Shown: positions 32,866-42,117 of the stretch, piece by piece
Layout: each line of letters starts with the position of its first letter
How positions within the stretch are numbered: the first letter of the stretch is position 1
Assembly (NCBI RefSeq): GCF_018305005.1
Contig: NZ_JAGQEG010000041.1
Coordinates: 1-46,722, forward strand
DNA: 46,722 bases
Source: Collimonas silvisoli
Lineage (GTDB): Bacteria > Pseudomonadota > Gammaproteobacteria > Burkholderiales > Burkholderiaceae_D
Direction of reading: 5' to 3'
Program-made: the position numbers and the translations under genes
The notes under the pieces: generated by a model
Databases searched by the model: none
What the model saw: only the letters and a program-made list of their open reading frames with translations
Told to the model about the DNA's origin: nothing

Positions 32866-32883
32866 CGGCAAGTAAGTGATCCC

Positions 32884-32914
32884 CCGCAGACCGTCTGTTT
32901 TTGGCGGTCTGCGG
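32884..32914 (+). promoter_or_regulatory. Hairpin after the third binding-protein gene
   Basis: CCGCAGACCG (32884-32893) pairs perfectly with CGGTCTGCGG (32905-32914) around an 11-nt loop. There is no T tract afterwards, so mRNA 3'-end protection or partial attenuation is more likely than full termination. Confidence 0.55.
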
Positions 32915-32929
32915 CAACTACGGTATAAT
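32901..32929 (+). promoter_or_regulatory. Sigma-70 promoter for the permease gene, overlapping the hairpin
   Basis: -35 TTGGCG (32901-32906), exact 17-bp spacer, consensus -10 TATAAT (32924-32929). The leader to the permease ATG is about 95 nt. Confidence 0.6.
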
Positions 32930-33030
32930 TTTGCGCTAATTTTTAGTATCTTCTTGTGTAATCCGGATAGCCAGGCAGCCGGATTACGCGTCCACTCAGC
33001 CCGTCACATCGTCTCTTCTCAATAACACTT

Positions 33031-33774
33031 ATGGATTTTCGCTGGAGCATCATACAAGGCTACGCGCCGCTATTCGTCAAAGGCTTCTTCATGACGCTGC
33101 AGGTCGCCGTGATCAGTATCGTCATCGGCACCATCCTGGGCTTGTTGCTGGGCATGCTGCGTCTGGCCGACGTCAAGCACGGGCCATGGAAATGGCCGTT
33201 CCGCGCGTTGAAGGGGCTGGCCAGCTTCTATGTCGCGTTCTTTCGCGGCACGCCGCTGTTCGTACAGATCCTGCTGATCCACTTTGCCGTGATGCCGGTG
33301 CTGATCCATCAAGACAACGGCCTGCTGATCTCCGGCGAGCTGGCGCGCACCATCAAGCAGGATTACGGCGCGTTCATCTCCGGTATCGTGGCTTTGTCGT
33401 TGAATGCCGGCGCCTACATTTCAGAGATTTTCCGTGCCGGCATCCAGTCGATCGATCGCGGCCAGACGTATGCTGCATCCAGCCTCGGCATGGGTTATAA
33501 GCTGACCATGCGTTACGTGGTGCTGCCGCAAGCGTTTCGCCGCATGCTGCCGCCGCTCGGCAACGAAGCCATCACCCTGCTCAAGGATTCGTCGCTGGTA
33601 TCGGCCATCGGCCTGGCCGAGCTGGCTTACGCGGCAAGGACCGTGGCCGGCGCCTATTCGCGTTACTGGGAACCGTACATCACGATTTCGGTGGTCTATT
33701 TCGCCATGACCATGATCCTGGCGACGCTGGTTGGGCGGCTGGAAAAAAAATACGCGGCGCCGCACCATCGTTGA
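33031..33774 (+). CDS. Amino-acid ABC transporter permease (HisM/GlnP type)
   Basis: A 247-residue polar-amino-acid permease with about five hydrophobic segments. The family start (WSIIQGYAPLFVKGFFMTLQVAVISIVIGTILGLLLGMLRL) and the RGTPLFVQILLIHF motif are present. The coupling loop is AASSLGMGYKLTMRYVVLPQAFRRMLPPLGNEAI. Another typical segment is LKDSSLVSAIGLAELAYAART. One permease of this type works as a homodimer. It lies after three receptor genes, so it probably serves all three. No ATPase gene follows; the next gene is the convergent addA. The ATPase must be encoded elsewhere or shared. Confidence 0.95.
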   Translation: MDFRWSIIQGYAPLFVKGFFMTLQVAVISIVIGTILGLLLGMLRLADVKHGPWKWPFRALKGLASFYVAFFRGTPLFVQILLIHFAVMPVLIHQDNGLLISGELARTIKQDYGAFISGIVALSLNAGAYISEIFRAGIQSIDRGQTYAASSLGMGYKLTMRYVVLPQAFRRMLPPLGNEAITLLKDSSLVSAIGLAELAYAARTVAGAYSRYWEPYITISVVYFAMTMILATLVGRLEKKYAAPHHR

Positions 33775-33797
33775 TTGCACGCTAGCCATCATCTGAG

Positions 33798-33833
33798 AAA
33801 CCCTTATTTTCATTCAGGAAATAAGGGTTTTTT
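33798..33833 (+). terminator. Rho-independent terminator after the permease gene
   Basis: AAACCCTTATTT (33798-33809) pairs with AAATAAGGGTTT (33819-33830), followed by TTT. It lies in the short gap before the convergent addA gene. Confidence 0.85.
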
Positions 33834-33838
33834 AATAT

Positions 33839-36800
33839 CTAGTCGACTTCCGACAAACGCCCATCTACAGTCAGCAGAGCCGTGCGTAGGCGTTTATCCG
33901 CGAACACCGCCTGCGCCGCCTGCCGATAACTGCGCAACTGCGCGGTATAAGCCGCACGCTCGCTGTCGAGCAGATTGCGCTTGTAATCCAGGATCCACAC
34001 CTCGTCCTCGAAGATCACCACCCGGTCGAAACGCAGCACAGTACCGCCAACGATAATTTCCATTTCATTGCGGGCGTGCAGGTGCATGGCCGGATTAAAG
34101 AAATGCTCCAGTTCGGCTTGCGCCAGAATGGTCTGCGCTTGTTGCCTGACCAGTTTCGCCAACGCTGGCGGACAGGGCAGCCAGCGCGCAATCGTCGCGG
34201 CGTCCGGCAGCATTACCGGCCATTGCCCATGCTGGGTCACTCTTTCCAGCAAGCCGTGCAAAGCGATGCCCTCAGCTATCGCCTGGCTATTGAAAGTCGC
34301 GGCAACGGCGACCGCCGGCGGCGGCAATTGCGGGGGATCAAAGATCTCTTGCTCAAATATTTGTGCGCCGTCGGCAGCGGCGGCATGTTCCGCGACGGTA
34401 TCGAAGCCGGCTTCAGGCACCTGTTCAAGCCGCGCATACCAGCTGTCATCCGTGATGCCGCCGCTCCTGCCGGCCACCCCGCTAATGATCAGCAATTGTT
34501 TGGCGCGAGTAGCGGCAACGTACAGCAAGTTCCAATCCTCTTGTGTCTTGAAACCTTCTTCCGCCTCAAACAAGCGATCGCGCGCGGCGCCGCGCTCAGC
34601 GCTGCTGCCGAAAGCGGAAAAATGCTGCGGCGCCTCCGCATCCTGCGGCCAGTCGCACAGGATGCCGTAATCGTCGCGTGCCGGCTTGCTGTGATTCGCA
34701 TCGAGCAGCACCACTACCGGCGCTTCCAGCCCTTTGGCGCTATGTACCGTCAGGATTCGCACCGCATCGGTGGCGGCGTCGATGCTGGCTTCGTCAGGGG
34801 CGTCGCCGCCGGCGGCGTTTTGCAAGCCGCGCAAGGCATCGATAAATTTCGGCAAGCTGGGATAGCGGCCGGCATCCATGTTCAGCGCCAGCTCGACGAA
34901 GGTTTCTATGTTGCCGATGGCCTGGCTGCGCGACAAAGGCGTCGCCGCTTGTGCGTAACGCGCCAGCAATTGCCCGCGATGCAAAATCACGTCGAGCAGA
35001 TCGTGCACCGCCAAACGCGGCGCTGCTTGCAGCCATTCTTCCAGCAATACAGTTGCGCGTTGCAGCGCGGGTGCGGCGCTTTGATCCGCCGAAGCAGCTC
35101 GCAAGCGCGCCCACCAGCCGCGCTCGCTGCGTTGCGCCAGGGCGATCAGATCGTCGTCGCTGGCGCCGAAGATCGGCGATTTCAACACATGGCCCAATGC
35201 GCGCGCGTCGTCCGGCGTGATCAGGAATGTCAGCAAGGCAATCAGATCGGAAATTTCCAGCGACTCCAGCAAACCGCCGCGCTTGTCGGACATGAACGGT
35301 ATGCCGGCCTCGCGCAACGCGCTTTCGTAGGCGCCCAGATGGCTGCGCTTTTTTACCAGCAGCATCACATCCGACCAGCGCAACACGCGGCTGCCATGTT
35401 CCTGGCGCACCGTGAGTTCTTGCCGGGCGCGCCACAAAGCTTGCGCCAGCTGCTTGCCTTCATCGCGGCGGCGCGCATCTTCCGACTCTTCACGCGCAGT
35501 CGTCAATGGATTACGCAAACCCTGCGCTGGTTCTTCTGCCTCGTCATCCACTTGCTGGATCAAAGGCAAACGCCAGACCTCGCCGCCAACTTCGCCCAAG
35601 GTGGTTTGCGCGGAAAACAGCGGGTTGGCGCAGAAGCTGACGTTCAATACTTCCACAATCGCGCTGGCGTTGCGCCTGGTCTGATTGGCTTGCAATACCG
35701 TCGCGCCCTGCTCTTGCAATAACTTGCGCGCAGCTTCGAACACCCGCGGCTCGGCGCGGCGAAAGCGGTAAATCGATTGCTTCGGATCGCCCACCACAAA
35801 CACGCTGGGCTGGCCGGCGTCTTCGCCGTAGGCGCTCAGCCAGGCCCGCACGATGCTCCATTGCAGCGGGTTGGTGTCTTGAAATTCATCCAGCAGGATA
35901 TGTTTGTAGCGGCTGTCGAGCCGACTTTGCAGATAGGCGGCGCTGTCGGGATTGGTCAGCAAGCGATAGGCCTGCCATTCCAGATCTGCGAAATCGAACA
36001 CGCGCTGCTCTGCCTTGAGCGCTTGATAACACTCCAGATAGGCGTTGCCGATACTGAACAGATGCTGGTTCAAACTGAGCACGGTGCGTTCGTGGCTGCG
36101 TTTGCGCAGCAACTTGAGCGCTTCGCCGGTCGCCACGAATTGCGCGTCGAAGGCATCGAGGGCATTGCCGCCCAGGCTGTTTTCCAGCACTTTCAGTAAA
36201 TCCTTGGCCTTGCCGTTGCTACGCGGTTTTCCTGCATCGTCAAAAAACTGATGACAGAGAGCGTCGAAATTTTCCGCCGCTGCGCCTGCCGTCAGCGCCA
36301 TTTCAATCGCGGTTGCGCGCTTCTGGTTGGTCGCCGAGCCCTGTCCCAGCAACCAGGCGATTTGCTTGATTTGAGACAGGAATTTCTCATCGTCCCACAA
36401 GGACAGGCGGGCGTCGACTTCAGCATCTTCGCCACACAGTTCGCGCAGCCATTCCAACGGCGCATCCACGCCCTGCTGGATCACGGCCCACCATTCGGCA
36501 CGCTTATCGATGAAAGCATTCAGCAATTTTCTGGTGCTGAAATCGCCGGCCAGCTGATACAGCGCCAGCAAATCCTGCTTGATCTGATCGTTCTCTTCTT
36601 CATTCAGCGATTGCATGAAACGCAGATAAGCGTCAGCCAGCAATTCGCTGGTCTTTTCCGTCAATGCGTAGCCGTGCGGCACGCCGGAAGCCAGCGGTGC
36701 AATTTGCAGCAGGCGGGCGAACCAGCTATGGAAGGTATCGATGGACAGACTTTGCGGACTGGCCAGCACCCGTTCATACAGGTTGCGCGCAGACGGCAGC

Positions 36801-37147
36801 ACTTGCATCAGTTCTTGCGGCGCGATGCCGCGCTCCAATAGCAGGTTGCGGACCTTTGCATCCGGTTGCAAGGCCAGGTCGTGCAGCAACTCCAGCAGCC
36901 GTTCGCGCATTTCTTGTGCAGCCTTGCGGGTGAAGGTAATCGCCAGCAACTCCGACGGCGCGGCGCCGGCCAGCAACAGGCGCAACATGCGCGCCACCAG
37001 CAACCAGGTTTTGCCGCTGCCGGCGCAGGCTTCCACTACCACCGAATGCTGGGGATCGCAGGCGGCATTGGTAAAACTTTGGGCGTCGACTACCGCGCCG
37101 TTCATCCGGTAAGCGCTCGGTACGGGAGTTTGAATGGCTTCGTTCAT
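33839..37147 (-). CDS. addA: AddA-type helicase-nuclease (UvrD family), double-strand break repair
   Basis: A 1102-residue superfamily 1A helicase. Walker A ACAGSGKT is at 40-47, motif Ia region AITFTRKAAQEMRERL follows, Walker B-type ILLDEFQDTNPLQW, GDPKQSIYRFRRAEP, and late helicase motif VRILTVHSAKGLEAPVV. A C-terminal nuclease domain carries FDRVVI ... VWILDYKRN, the PD-(D/E)XK active site. With AddB it resects broken DNA ends and loads RecA, replacing RecBCD. The start at 37147 is set by an ATGA overlap with addB. Length is at the upper end for proteobacterial AddA. Confidence 0.92.
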   Translation of the reverse strand: MNEAIQTPVPSAYRMNGAVVDAQSFTNAACDPQHSVVVEACAGSGKTWLLVARMLRLLLAGAAPSELLAITFTRKAAQEMRERLLELLHDLALQPDAKVRNLLLERGIAPQELMQVLPSARNLYERVLASPQSLSIDTFHSWFARLLQIAPLASGVPHGYALTEKTSELLADAYLRFMQSLNEEENDQIKQDLLALYQLAGDFSTRKLLNAFIDKRAEWWAVIQQGVDAPLEWLRELCGEDAEVDARLSLWDDEKFLSQIKQIAWLLGQGSATNQKRATAIEMALTAGAAAENFDALCHQFFDDAGKPRSNGKAKDLLKVLENSLGGNALDAFDAQFVATGEALKLLRKRSHERTVLSLNQHLFSIGNAYLECYQALKAEQRVFDFADLEWQAYRLLTNPDSAAYLQSRLDSRYKHILLDEFQDTNPLQWSIVRAWLSAYGEDAGQPSVFVVGDPKQSIYRFRRAEPRVFEAARKLLQEQGATVLQANQTRRNASAIVEVLNVSFCANPLFSAQTTLGEVGGEVWRLPLIQQVDDEAEEPAQGLRNPLTTAREESEDARRRDEGKQLAQALWRARQELTVRQEHGSRVLRWSDVMLLVKKRSHLGAYESALREAGIPFMSDKRGGLLESLEISDLIALLTFLITPDDARALGHVLKSPIFGASDDDLIALAQRSERGWWARLRAASADQSAAPALQRATVLLEEWLQAAPRLAVHDLLDVILHRGQLLARYAQAATPLSRSQAIGNIETFVELALNMDAGRYPSLPKFIDALRGLQNAAGGDAPDEASIDAATDAVRILTVHSAKGLEAPVVVLLDANHSKPARDDYGILCDWPQDAEAPQHFSAFGSSAERGAARDRLFEAEEGFKTQEDWNLLYVAATRAKQLLIISGVAGRSGGITDDSWYARLEQVPEAGFDTVAEHAAAADGAQIFEQEIFDPPQLPPPAVAVAATFNSQAIAEGIALHGLLERVTQHGQWPVMLPDAATIARWLPCPPALAKLVRQQAQTILAQAELEHFFNPAMHLHARNEMEIIVGGTVLRFDRVVIFEDEVWILDYKRNLLDSERAAYTAQLRSYRQAAQAVFADKRLRTALLTVDGRLSEVD

Positions 37148-39915
37148 TCCCACGCTCCCTTGCGACACAAGCCACGTACATCGCAATACTGGCAAACCGA
37201 TGCAACACCGTTGGCGGGCAGGCCGACACCGCGCGCAATTGCTTGCACATTGACGGTAATCTGCGCGGCCAGAGCGCGCTGCGCTTCGTCATAGTCGGGT
37301 GCGCTCACGTCGCCGACCTTGTCTTTGGTGGTTTCCAAGGCCACGTAGTGCGCCGCCGCAACCGGGCGGTCTGACAACAAACCGTAGAACGCCAGTTGAT
37401 GATCTTCATGGTCTTTCAGTTTTTTATTCAGCGCGACCAGGTTGTTGGTCTTGTAGTCAAGCACCGCGCGTGCGCCGGCGTAGTTCTCGTCGATCCGGTC
37501 AATCCGGCCATGCAGCGTCAGCTCGCGATCCAGCGCTGGTATCGGCATCGTTTTTTCATAAGCCTGTTCGCCGAATACGAAACGCCAGCCCTGGGCTTCG
37601 TGTTCATTGGCCCAGACCACATACGCAGCGATCACTTTCTGCCAGCGCGAGTAATAACCGAGAGCTGCGGCATTTTTGGCGATGACGTTGCCGAATATTT
37701 TTTTCGAAATATCGATCAGCAACGATTCCCGCTGATCCGCCGGGCATGGCTGGTCGCGCAGGGTTTCGTGATAAGTCTCCAGGATTTCATGCAGCCAGCC
37801 GCCGTAGTCGCGCTTTTCCGGCAAGTCGGATAATTCATCCAACGAGGCCAAACCCAACATGCGTCTGGCAAAAAACTGATACGGACAGGCGATAAAACTG
37901 TTGTAGGCGCTGGCCGTCAGGCGGGTTGGCGTCAGCTGCGGCGCCGCCGGCGCAGGCATCAGCGACGGTGTGGCTTGCAAGCTGCGCGCAGCAATCGTCG
38001 CCCGCCGTTCTTCCAACGCGGGTGCGGCAGCGCGCGCCAAGGTCAGTTGCAAACGCTGGATCCAGGGGCTGACCGGATTCGGTTCGCCATCCTTGTGCGC
38101 CTGCCAGGACAACACCACCCGCGGATTCATCGCCAGCAGTTCGACCACGTCGCGCAATTGCTGGCGCTGGCGGCTTTCGCGTGTCGCCAGCCCCAGTTCG
38201 CGCCGCACGGTATTGGCAAAGAACAGCGTCTCTTGCGGCTGCGACGGCAGGTGATCGGCGTCGGCGCCGACCATCAGCACCGCATCGAAACTGCGCAAGC
38301 GTGCGCCGTTCAGCGGCAGCATCACCACCCGGCGATCATCGATGGCGCTGATGAAGCTGGTATCGTCGAGCTGCAGATTAACCAGCGCGCGCCATTCCGA
38401 AAAGGAAAATAACGCCGCAAAATCGTTACCCGGCGGCGCAATATTCTGCAACATCTGCAAGATCTGCTGACCAGCCGAATCCGCGCTGAGCGCCGAGCTG
38501 ACGCCTAAGGTATCGAGTGCCGATGCAGTGGTGGCGATCCAGTCGCGCAGATTCTTGCGGCCGCTGAACAGTGCTGCCTGCTGTGCCAGCAAGCTCACCG
38601 TCTTTTGCTCTGCCGGCGCCGGATTCAAGGCATTGATCACGGTGCGCCATTCACCCAGCACATTGGCGCGCCGCAGCAGCAACTCTATTTTCATCACCAG
38701 CGCCGACTTGTTGGCGACACTATCCTGCGCATCGTGCAGCAGATCGCTGGGCGCTTCGTTCAATACAAACGGCGATTTCAGCAAATCGAGCAGGGCCGTG
38801 GTTTCGCCGCGCGCGGTGACCACATCGAACCAGGCGGCGATGGCAGACGCCGCACGCGTGGTCGACAATTTCCAGCCGGTTTCGTCGGCCACATGAATCT
38901 GCGCGCGCTCCAGCAAGGCGCGAATGCGCCGCGCCACAACCCGATCCTGCGCCACAATCGCCAGATTGGTTTTGCCTGACTGCAGCCAGTCGATCACCAT
39001 TTGCGCGCCTTGCACCGCTTCGTCCTCGACGCTGCCGGCTGCACAAAGTGCCAGCTCCGCCGGCAACGCATGATCGGCAGCGGTGACATCGCGGCTCTCT
39101 TCATCGGTCGACGCTTCCACCGCTTTCACCGCTTCCACCATTTCCGGCCAGGCCTGCGCATAGGTCGGTTGCAGTGCTTGCGCACGCCAATCGAGCGTGA
39201 TCGTCAGCACTTGCTGACGCCTGGCGTAGGCGTCGAGAAAAGCTTGTTCCAACGGCTCTGGTGCGACCGAACTGATCCAACCCATCGGCTGGCCGGCGCT
39301 TGCCGCCACCTGCTGCATTTGCGCGAAGCGCGCCGCGATCGCATCGTCGGCATCCAGCTGGCTTTTCCAGATCGACCACACCAGTTGCGTTTCATCCGAC
39401 AATAATTTGCGCGCATCCGGCGACAGCTGTTCCAGCGCGCTTTGCCAGCGTTGCTCCGGATCGCCGGCAGGATCGCCTGCACCGCCGGCATGCAACGCCG
39501 GCAGCAAGGCTTGCGTCAACTCGTCTGATAACGCTAACAGTGTTTGCGCCAGCGGCAGCAGATCGGTATTGCGGCGCGCGGTAAATAATTTTTTCAGCCA
39601 GCCGTGCTGGCGCAATTCGGCATACAAGCGCATCAAGCGCTCGCTGGCCGGCAACACATTGGGCAGCGGCGGCAAGGTCGCCAGCCAGCCTGACAAGGTA
39701 AAGAATTGCGGTGGTATGAAAATTCCACCTAGCTCCGCGCTCATGGCCGCTTTCAACGGCTGCGCATGGGCGAAGGTTGGCAGCATCACACGCCAATGTG
39801 CAAAATCACGCTGCCCCGGATCACCGCTGGCTCGACGGCAGGTGGCCAGCAAGGCGCGTGCTGCATCCGGCCAGAAGTTGGCAGAAGGCACAATTTGTAT
39901 GGACTCTAATGGCAT
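37144..39915 (-). CDS. addB: AddB-type nuclease, double-strand break repair
   Basis: A protein of about 923 residues with a degenerate helicase-like N-terminal part and a C-terminal PD-(D/E)XK nuclease (GRIDRIDENY ... AVLDYKTNN). Four cysteines of the AddB iron-sulfur cluster are visible: one in FIACPYQFFARRML before the nuclease core and the group CQYCDVRGLC near the end (spacing CxxCx5C). This is the arrangement in Bacillus AddB and indicates an active nuclease. It is upstream of addA with coupled translation. The ATG at 39915 is chosen; a GTG three codons upstream is equally possible, and neither has a clear ribosome site. Confidence 0.9.
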   Translation of the reverse strand: MPLESIQIVPSANFWPDAARALLATCRRASGDPGQRDFAHWRVMLPTFAHAQPLKAAMSAELGGIFIPPQFFTLSGWLATLPPLPNVLPASERLMRLYAELRQHGWLKKLFTARRNTDLLPLAQTLLALSDELTQALLPALHAGGAGDPAGDPEQRWQSALEQLSPDARKLLSDETQLVWSIWKSQLDADDAIAARFAQMQQVAASAGQPMGWISSVAPEPLEQAFLDAYARRQQVLTITLDWRAQALQPTYAQAWPEMVEAVKAVEASTDEESRDVTAADHALPAELALCAAGSVEDEAVQGAQMVIDWLQSGKTNLAIVAQDRVVARRIRALLERAQIHVADETGWKLSTTRAASAIAAWFDVVTARGETTALLDLLKSPFVLNEAPSDLLHDAQDSVANKSALVMKIELLLRRANVLGEWRTVINALNPAPAEQKTVSLLAQQAALFSGRKNLRDWIATTASALDTLGVSSALSADSAGQQILQMLQNIAPPGNDFAALFSFSEWRALVNLQLDDTSFISAIDDRRVVMLPLNGARLRSFDAVLMVGADADHLPSQPQETLFFANTVRRELGLATRESRQRQQLRDVVELLAMNPRVVLSWQAHKDGEPNPVSPWIQRLQLTLARAAAPALEERRATIAARSLQATPSLMPAPAAPQLTPTRLTASAYNSFIACPYQFFARRMLGLASLDELSDLPEKRDYGGWLHEILETYHETLRDQPCPADQRESLLIDISKKIFGNVIAKNAAALGYYSRWQKVIAAYVVWANEHEAQGWRFVFGEQAYEKTMPIPALDRELTLHGRIDRIDENYAGARAVLDYKTNNLVALNKKLKDHEDHQLAFYGLLSDRPVAAAHYVALETTKDKVGDVSAPDYDEAQRALAAQITVNVQAIARGVGLPANGVASVCQYCDVRGLCRKGAWE

Positions 39916-39924
39916 GTGGCTCAC

Positions 39925-40241
39925 TGAGGGGAACGGGTCCGGCTGTTCTGCGCCGGGAATGGACGATCTCGCATTTTTGCAACAGATTACCTGTCATTTT
40001 ATGCGAGGCCCTGAAAAAACAAGATCAAAATAATTACATGAGCCACACTTTTTATTAAAATCGGTTATGATTTAGCGAATATCCCGCCGCAACACCTCTT
40101 ACCGCACCCACAGAAACTTGAATTCGCGCACGGCATCCCCAGTTATTCAATAGAATAGGGAACGCCGCTGGCAACCACCAAGCAGGAATGGTAAGTCGTC
40201 TTGGCACACATTGATTCTTTTTCCCTCACACTGAGGAAACC
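39925..40241. other. Divergent promoter region of addB and trxA
   Basis: A 317-bp region with no credible gene. An AT-rich stretch around 40045-40080 contains TATGAT (40065-40070), a possible -10 box for trxA, but no good -35 box is visible. The region must also drive addB leftward. Confidence 0.4.
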
Positions 40242-40568
40242 ATGAGCGAACATATTAAACATACTACCGACGCATCTTTTGACGCAGATGTACTCAAATC
40301 CGACAAACCGGTCCTAGTCGATTTCTGGGCCGAATGGTGCGGTCCATGCAAGATGATTGCCCCGATCCTGGAAGAAGTTGCCAAGGAATACGGCGACAAG
40401 CTGCAGATCGTCAAGCTGGACGTTGACGCCAACCAGGCAGTACCTGCCAAGCACGGCATCCGCGGCATTCCTACCCTGATCCTGTTCAAGAACGGCGTTC
40501 CTGCGGCACAAAAAGTCGGTGCGCTGGCCAAGGGTCAGCTGACGTCGTTCATCGACAGCAATATCTAA
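40242..40568 (+). CDS. trxA: Thioredoxin 1
   Basis: A 108-residue thioredoxin with the redox motif WCGPC at 32-36 and the cis-proline at 77 (RGIPTLILF). It reduces protein disulfides in the cytoplasm, using electrons from thioredoxin reductase, and supports ribonucleotide reductase and other enzymes. Length and sequence are canonical. The ribosome site is gaggaaacc. It is followed by rho on the same strand, a widespread arrangement in beta- and gammaproteobacteria. Confidence 0.98.
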   Translation: MSEHIKHTTDASFDADVLKSDKPVLVDFWAEWCGPCKMIAPILEEVAKEYGDKLQIVKLDVDANQAVPAKHGIRGIPTLILFKNGVPAAQKVGALAKGQLTSFIDSNI

Positions 40569-40672
40569 TAACAACCGCGGCGGTGCGCCCGCATCGCCGC
40601 TTGTGTTTTACTAACTACACCACGCAGTTCCCTCCCCCACCCAATATTTCCCATCCCGGGACACTCATACCT

Positions 40673-41935
40673 ATGCATTTATCTGAATTAAAGGCGTTAC
40701 ACGTCTCCGCCCTGCTAGAAATGGCAATCGGCCTGGACATCGATAACGCAGCGCGTTTGCGCAAACAAGAACTGATGTTCGCGATCCTGAAAAAGCGCGC
40801 GAAATCAGGAGAACAGATTTTTGGCGATGGCGCCCTCGAAGTCCTGCCTGACGGCTTTGGCTTCCTGCGCTCGCCCGACGCCAGCTACATGGCGTCCACC
40901 GACGACATTTATATCTCGCCTTCGCAAATCCGCCGCTTCAACCTGCATACCGGCGATTCGATCGAAGGTGAAGTGCGTACGCCGAAAGACGGCGAACGCT
41001 ATTTCGCATTGGTCAAGGTCGACAAGGTCAACGGCGAATCGCCGGAAGCGTCGAAACACCGCATCCTGTTTGAAAACCTGACGCCGCTGCACCCGAACAA
41101 GCCGCTGCCGCTGGAACGCGACATGCGCGGCGAAGAAAACATCACCGGCCGCATCATCGACATGATCGCGCCTATCGGCAAGGGCCAGCGCGGTCTGCTG
41201 GTAGCTTCGCCGAAGTCGGGTAAATCGGTCATGCTGCAACACATTGCGCATGCCATCACGACCAACCATCCTGACACCGTGATGATCGTGCTGCTGATCG
41301 ACGAACGTCCGGAAGAAGTGACCGAAATGCAGCGCTCGGTGCGCGGCGAAGTGGTTGCCTCCACTTTCGACGAACCGGCTACGCGTCACGTCCAGGTTGC
41401 CGAAATGGTGCTGGAAAAAGCCAAGCGCCTGGTGGAAATGAAAAAGGACGTGGTGATCCTGCTGGATTCGATTACCCGTCTGGCGCGCGCTTACAACACC
41501 GTGATTCCGGCTTCCGGCAAGGTGCTGACCGGTGGTGTCGATGCTAACGCGCTGCAACGTCCGAAGCGTTTCTTCGGCGCCGCCCGTAACATCGAAGAAG
41601 GCGGTTCGCTGACCATCATCGCTACCGCCCTGATCGAAACCGGCAGCCGCATGGATGACGTGATCTACGAAGAGTTCAAGGGTACCGGCAACATGGAAGT
41701 ACATCTGGAACGCCGCCTCGCCGAGAAGCGCGTGTACCCAGCGATCAACCTGAACAAATCCGGCACCCGCCGCGAAGAATTGCTGATCAAGCCTGATCAG
41801 CTGCAAAAAATCTGGGTGCTGCGCAAGCTGCTGTACAGCATGGATGAAATCGAAGCGATGGAGTTCATCCTCGACAAGATGAAGTCAACCAAGAACAACG
41901 CCGAATTCTTCGACATGATGCGACGCGGCGGCTGA
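40673..41935 (+). CDS. rho: Transcription termination factor Rho
   Basis: A 420-residue hexameric RNA-dependent ATPase that ends transcription at Rho-dependent sites. The N-terminal helical domain ([18 protein letters not shown]) is followed by the RNA-binding cold-shock-like fold with GFGFLRS at 61-67. The ATPase P-loop is SPKSGKS at 179-185, with later [29 protein letters not shown] and [22 protein letters not shown]. The start at 40673 matches the family; the longer frame from 40583 does not. The long C-rich leader after trxA could be an autoregulatory Rho site, as known for rho in other bacteria. Confidence 0.98.
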   Translation: MHLSELKALHVSALLEMAIGLDIDNAARLRKQELMFAILKKRAKSGEQIFGDGALEVLPDGFGFLRSPDASYMASTDDIYISPSQIRRFNLHTGDSIEGEVRTPKDGERYFALVKVDKVNGESPEASKHRILFENLTPLHPNKPLPLERDMRGEENITGRIIDMIAPIGKGQRGLLVASPKSGKSVMLQHIAHAITTNHPDTVMIVLLIDERPEEVTEMQRSVRGEVVASTFDEPATRHVQVAEMVLEKAKRLVEMKKDVVILLDSITRLARAYNTVIPASGKVLTGGVDANALQRPKRFFGAARNIEEGGSLTIIATALIETGSRMDDVIYEEFKGTGNMEVHLERRLAEKRVYPAINLNKSGTRREELLIKPDQLQKIWVLRKLLYSMDEIEAMEFILDKMKSTKNNAEFFDMMRRGG

Positions 41936-41982
41936 TCAAAGTTGCATATGCCGGCTGACGACCATCTCAACCGGCAACCGAA

Positions 41983-42018
41983 AAAGTCTGATCCATGCAA
42001 ATGGATCGGACTTTTTTT
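41983..42018 (+). terminator. Rho-independent terminator after rho
   Basis: AAAGTCTGATCCAT (41983-41996) pairs with ATGGATCGGACTTT (42001-42014, one G-T pair) with a 4-nt loop and then a T tract. Confidence 0.9.
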
Positions 42019-42117
42019 CGTATGCAGGCTGGCATCGGCTACTGGAAACCGCTGGATCAACAAGCGCACTGGTTAAATGCTATCCTTGCGAACCTCCATT
42101 TTTCGCAACGGCACATC

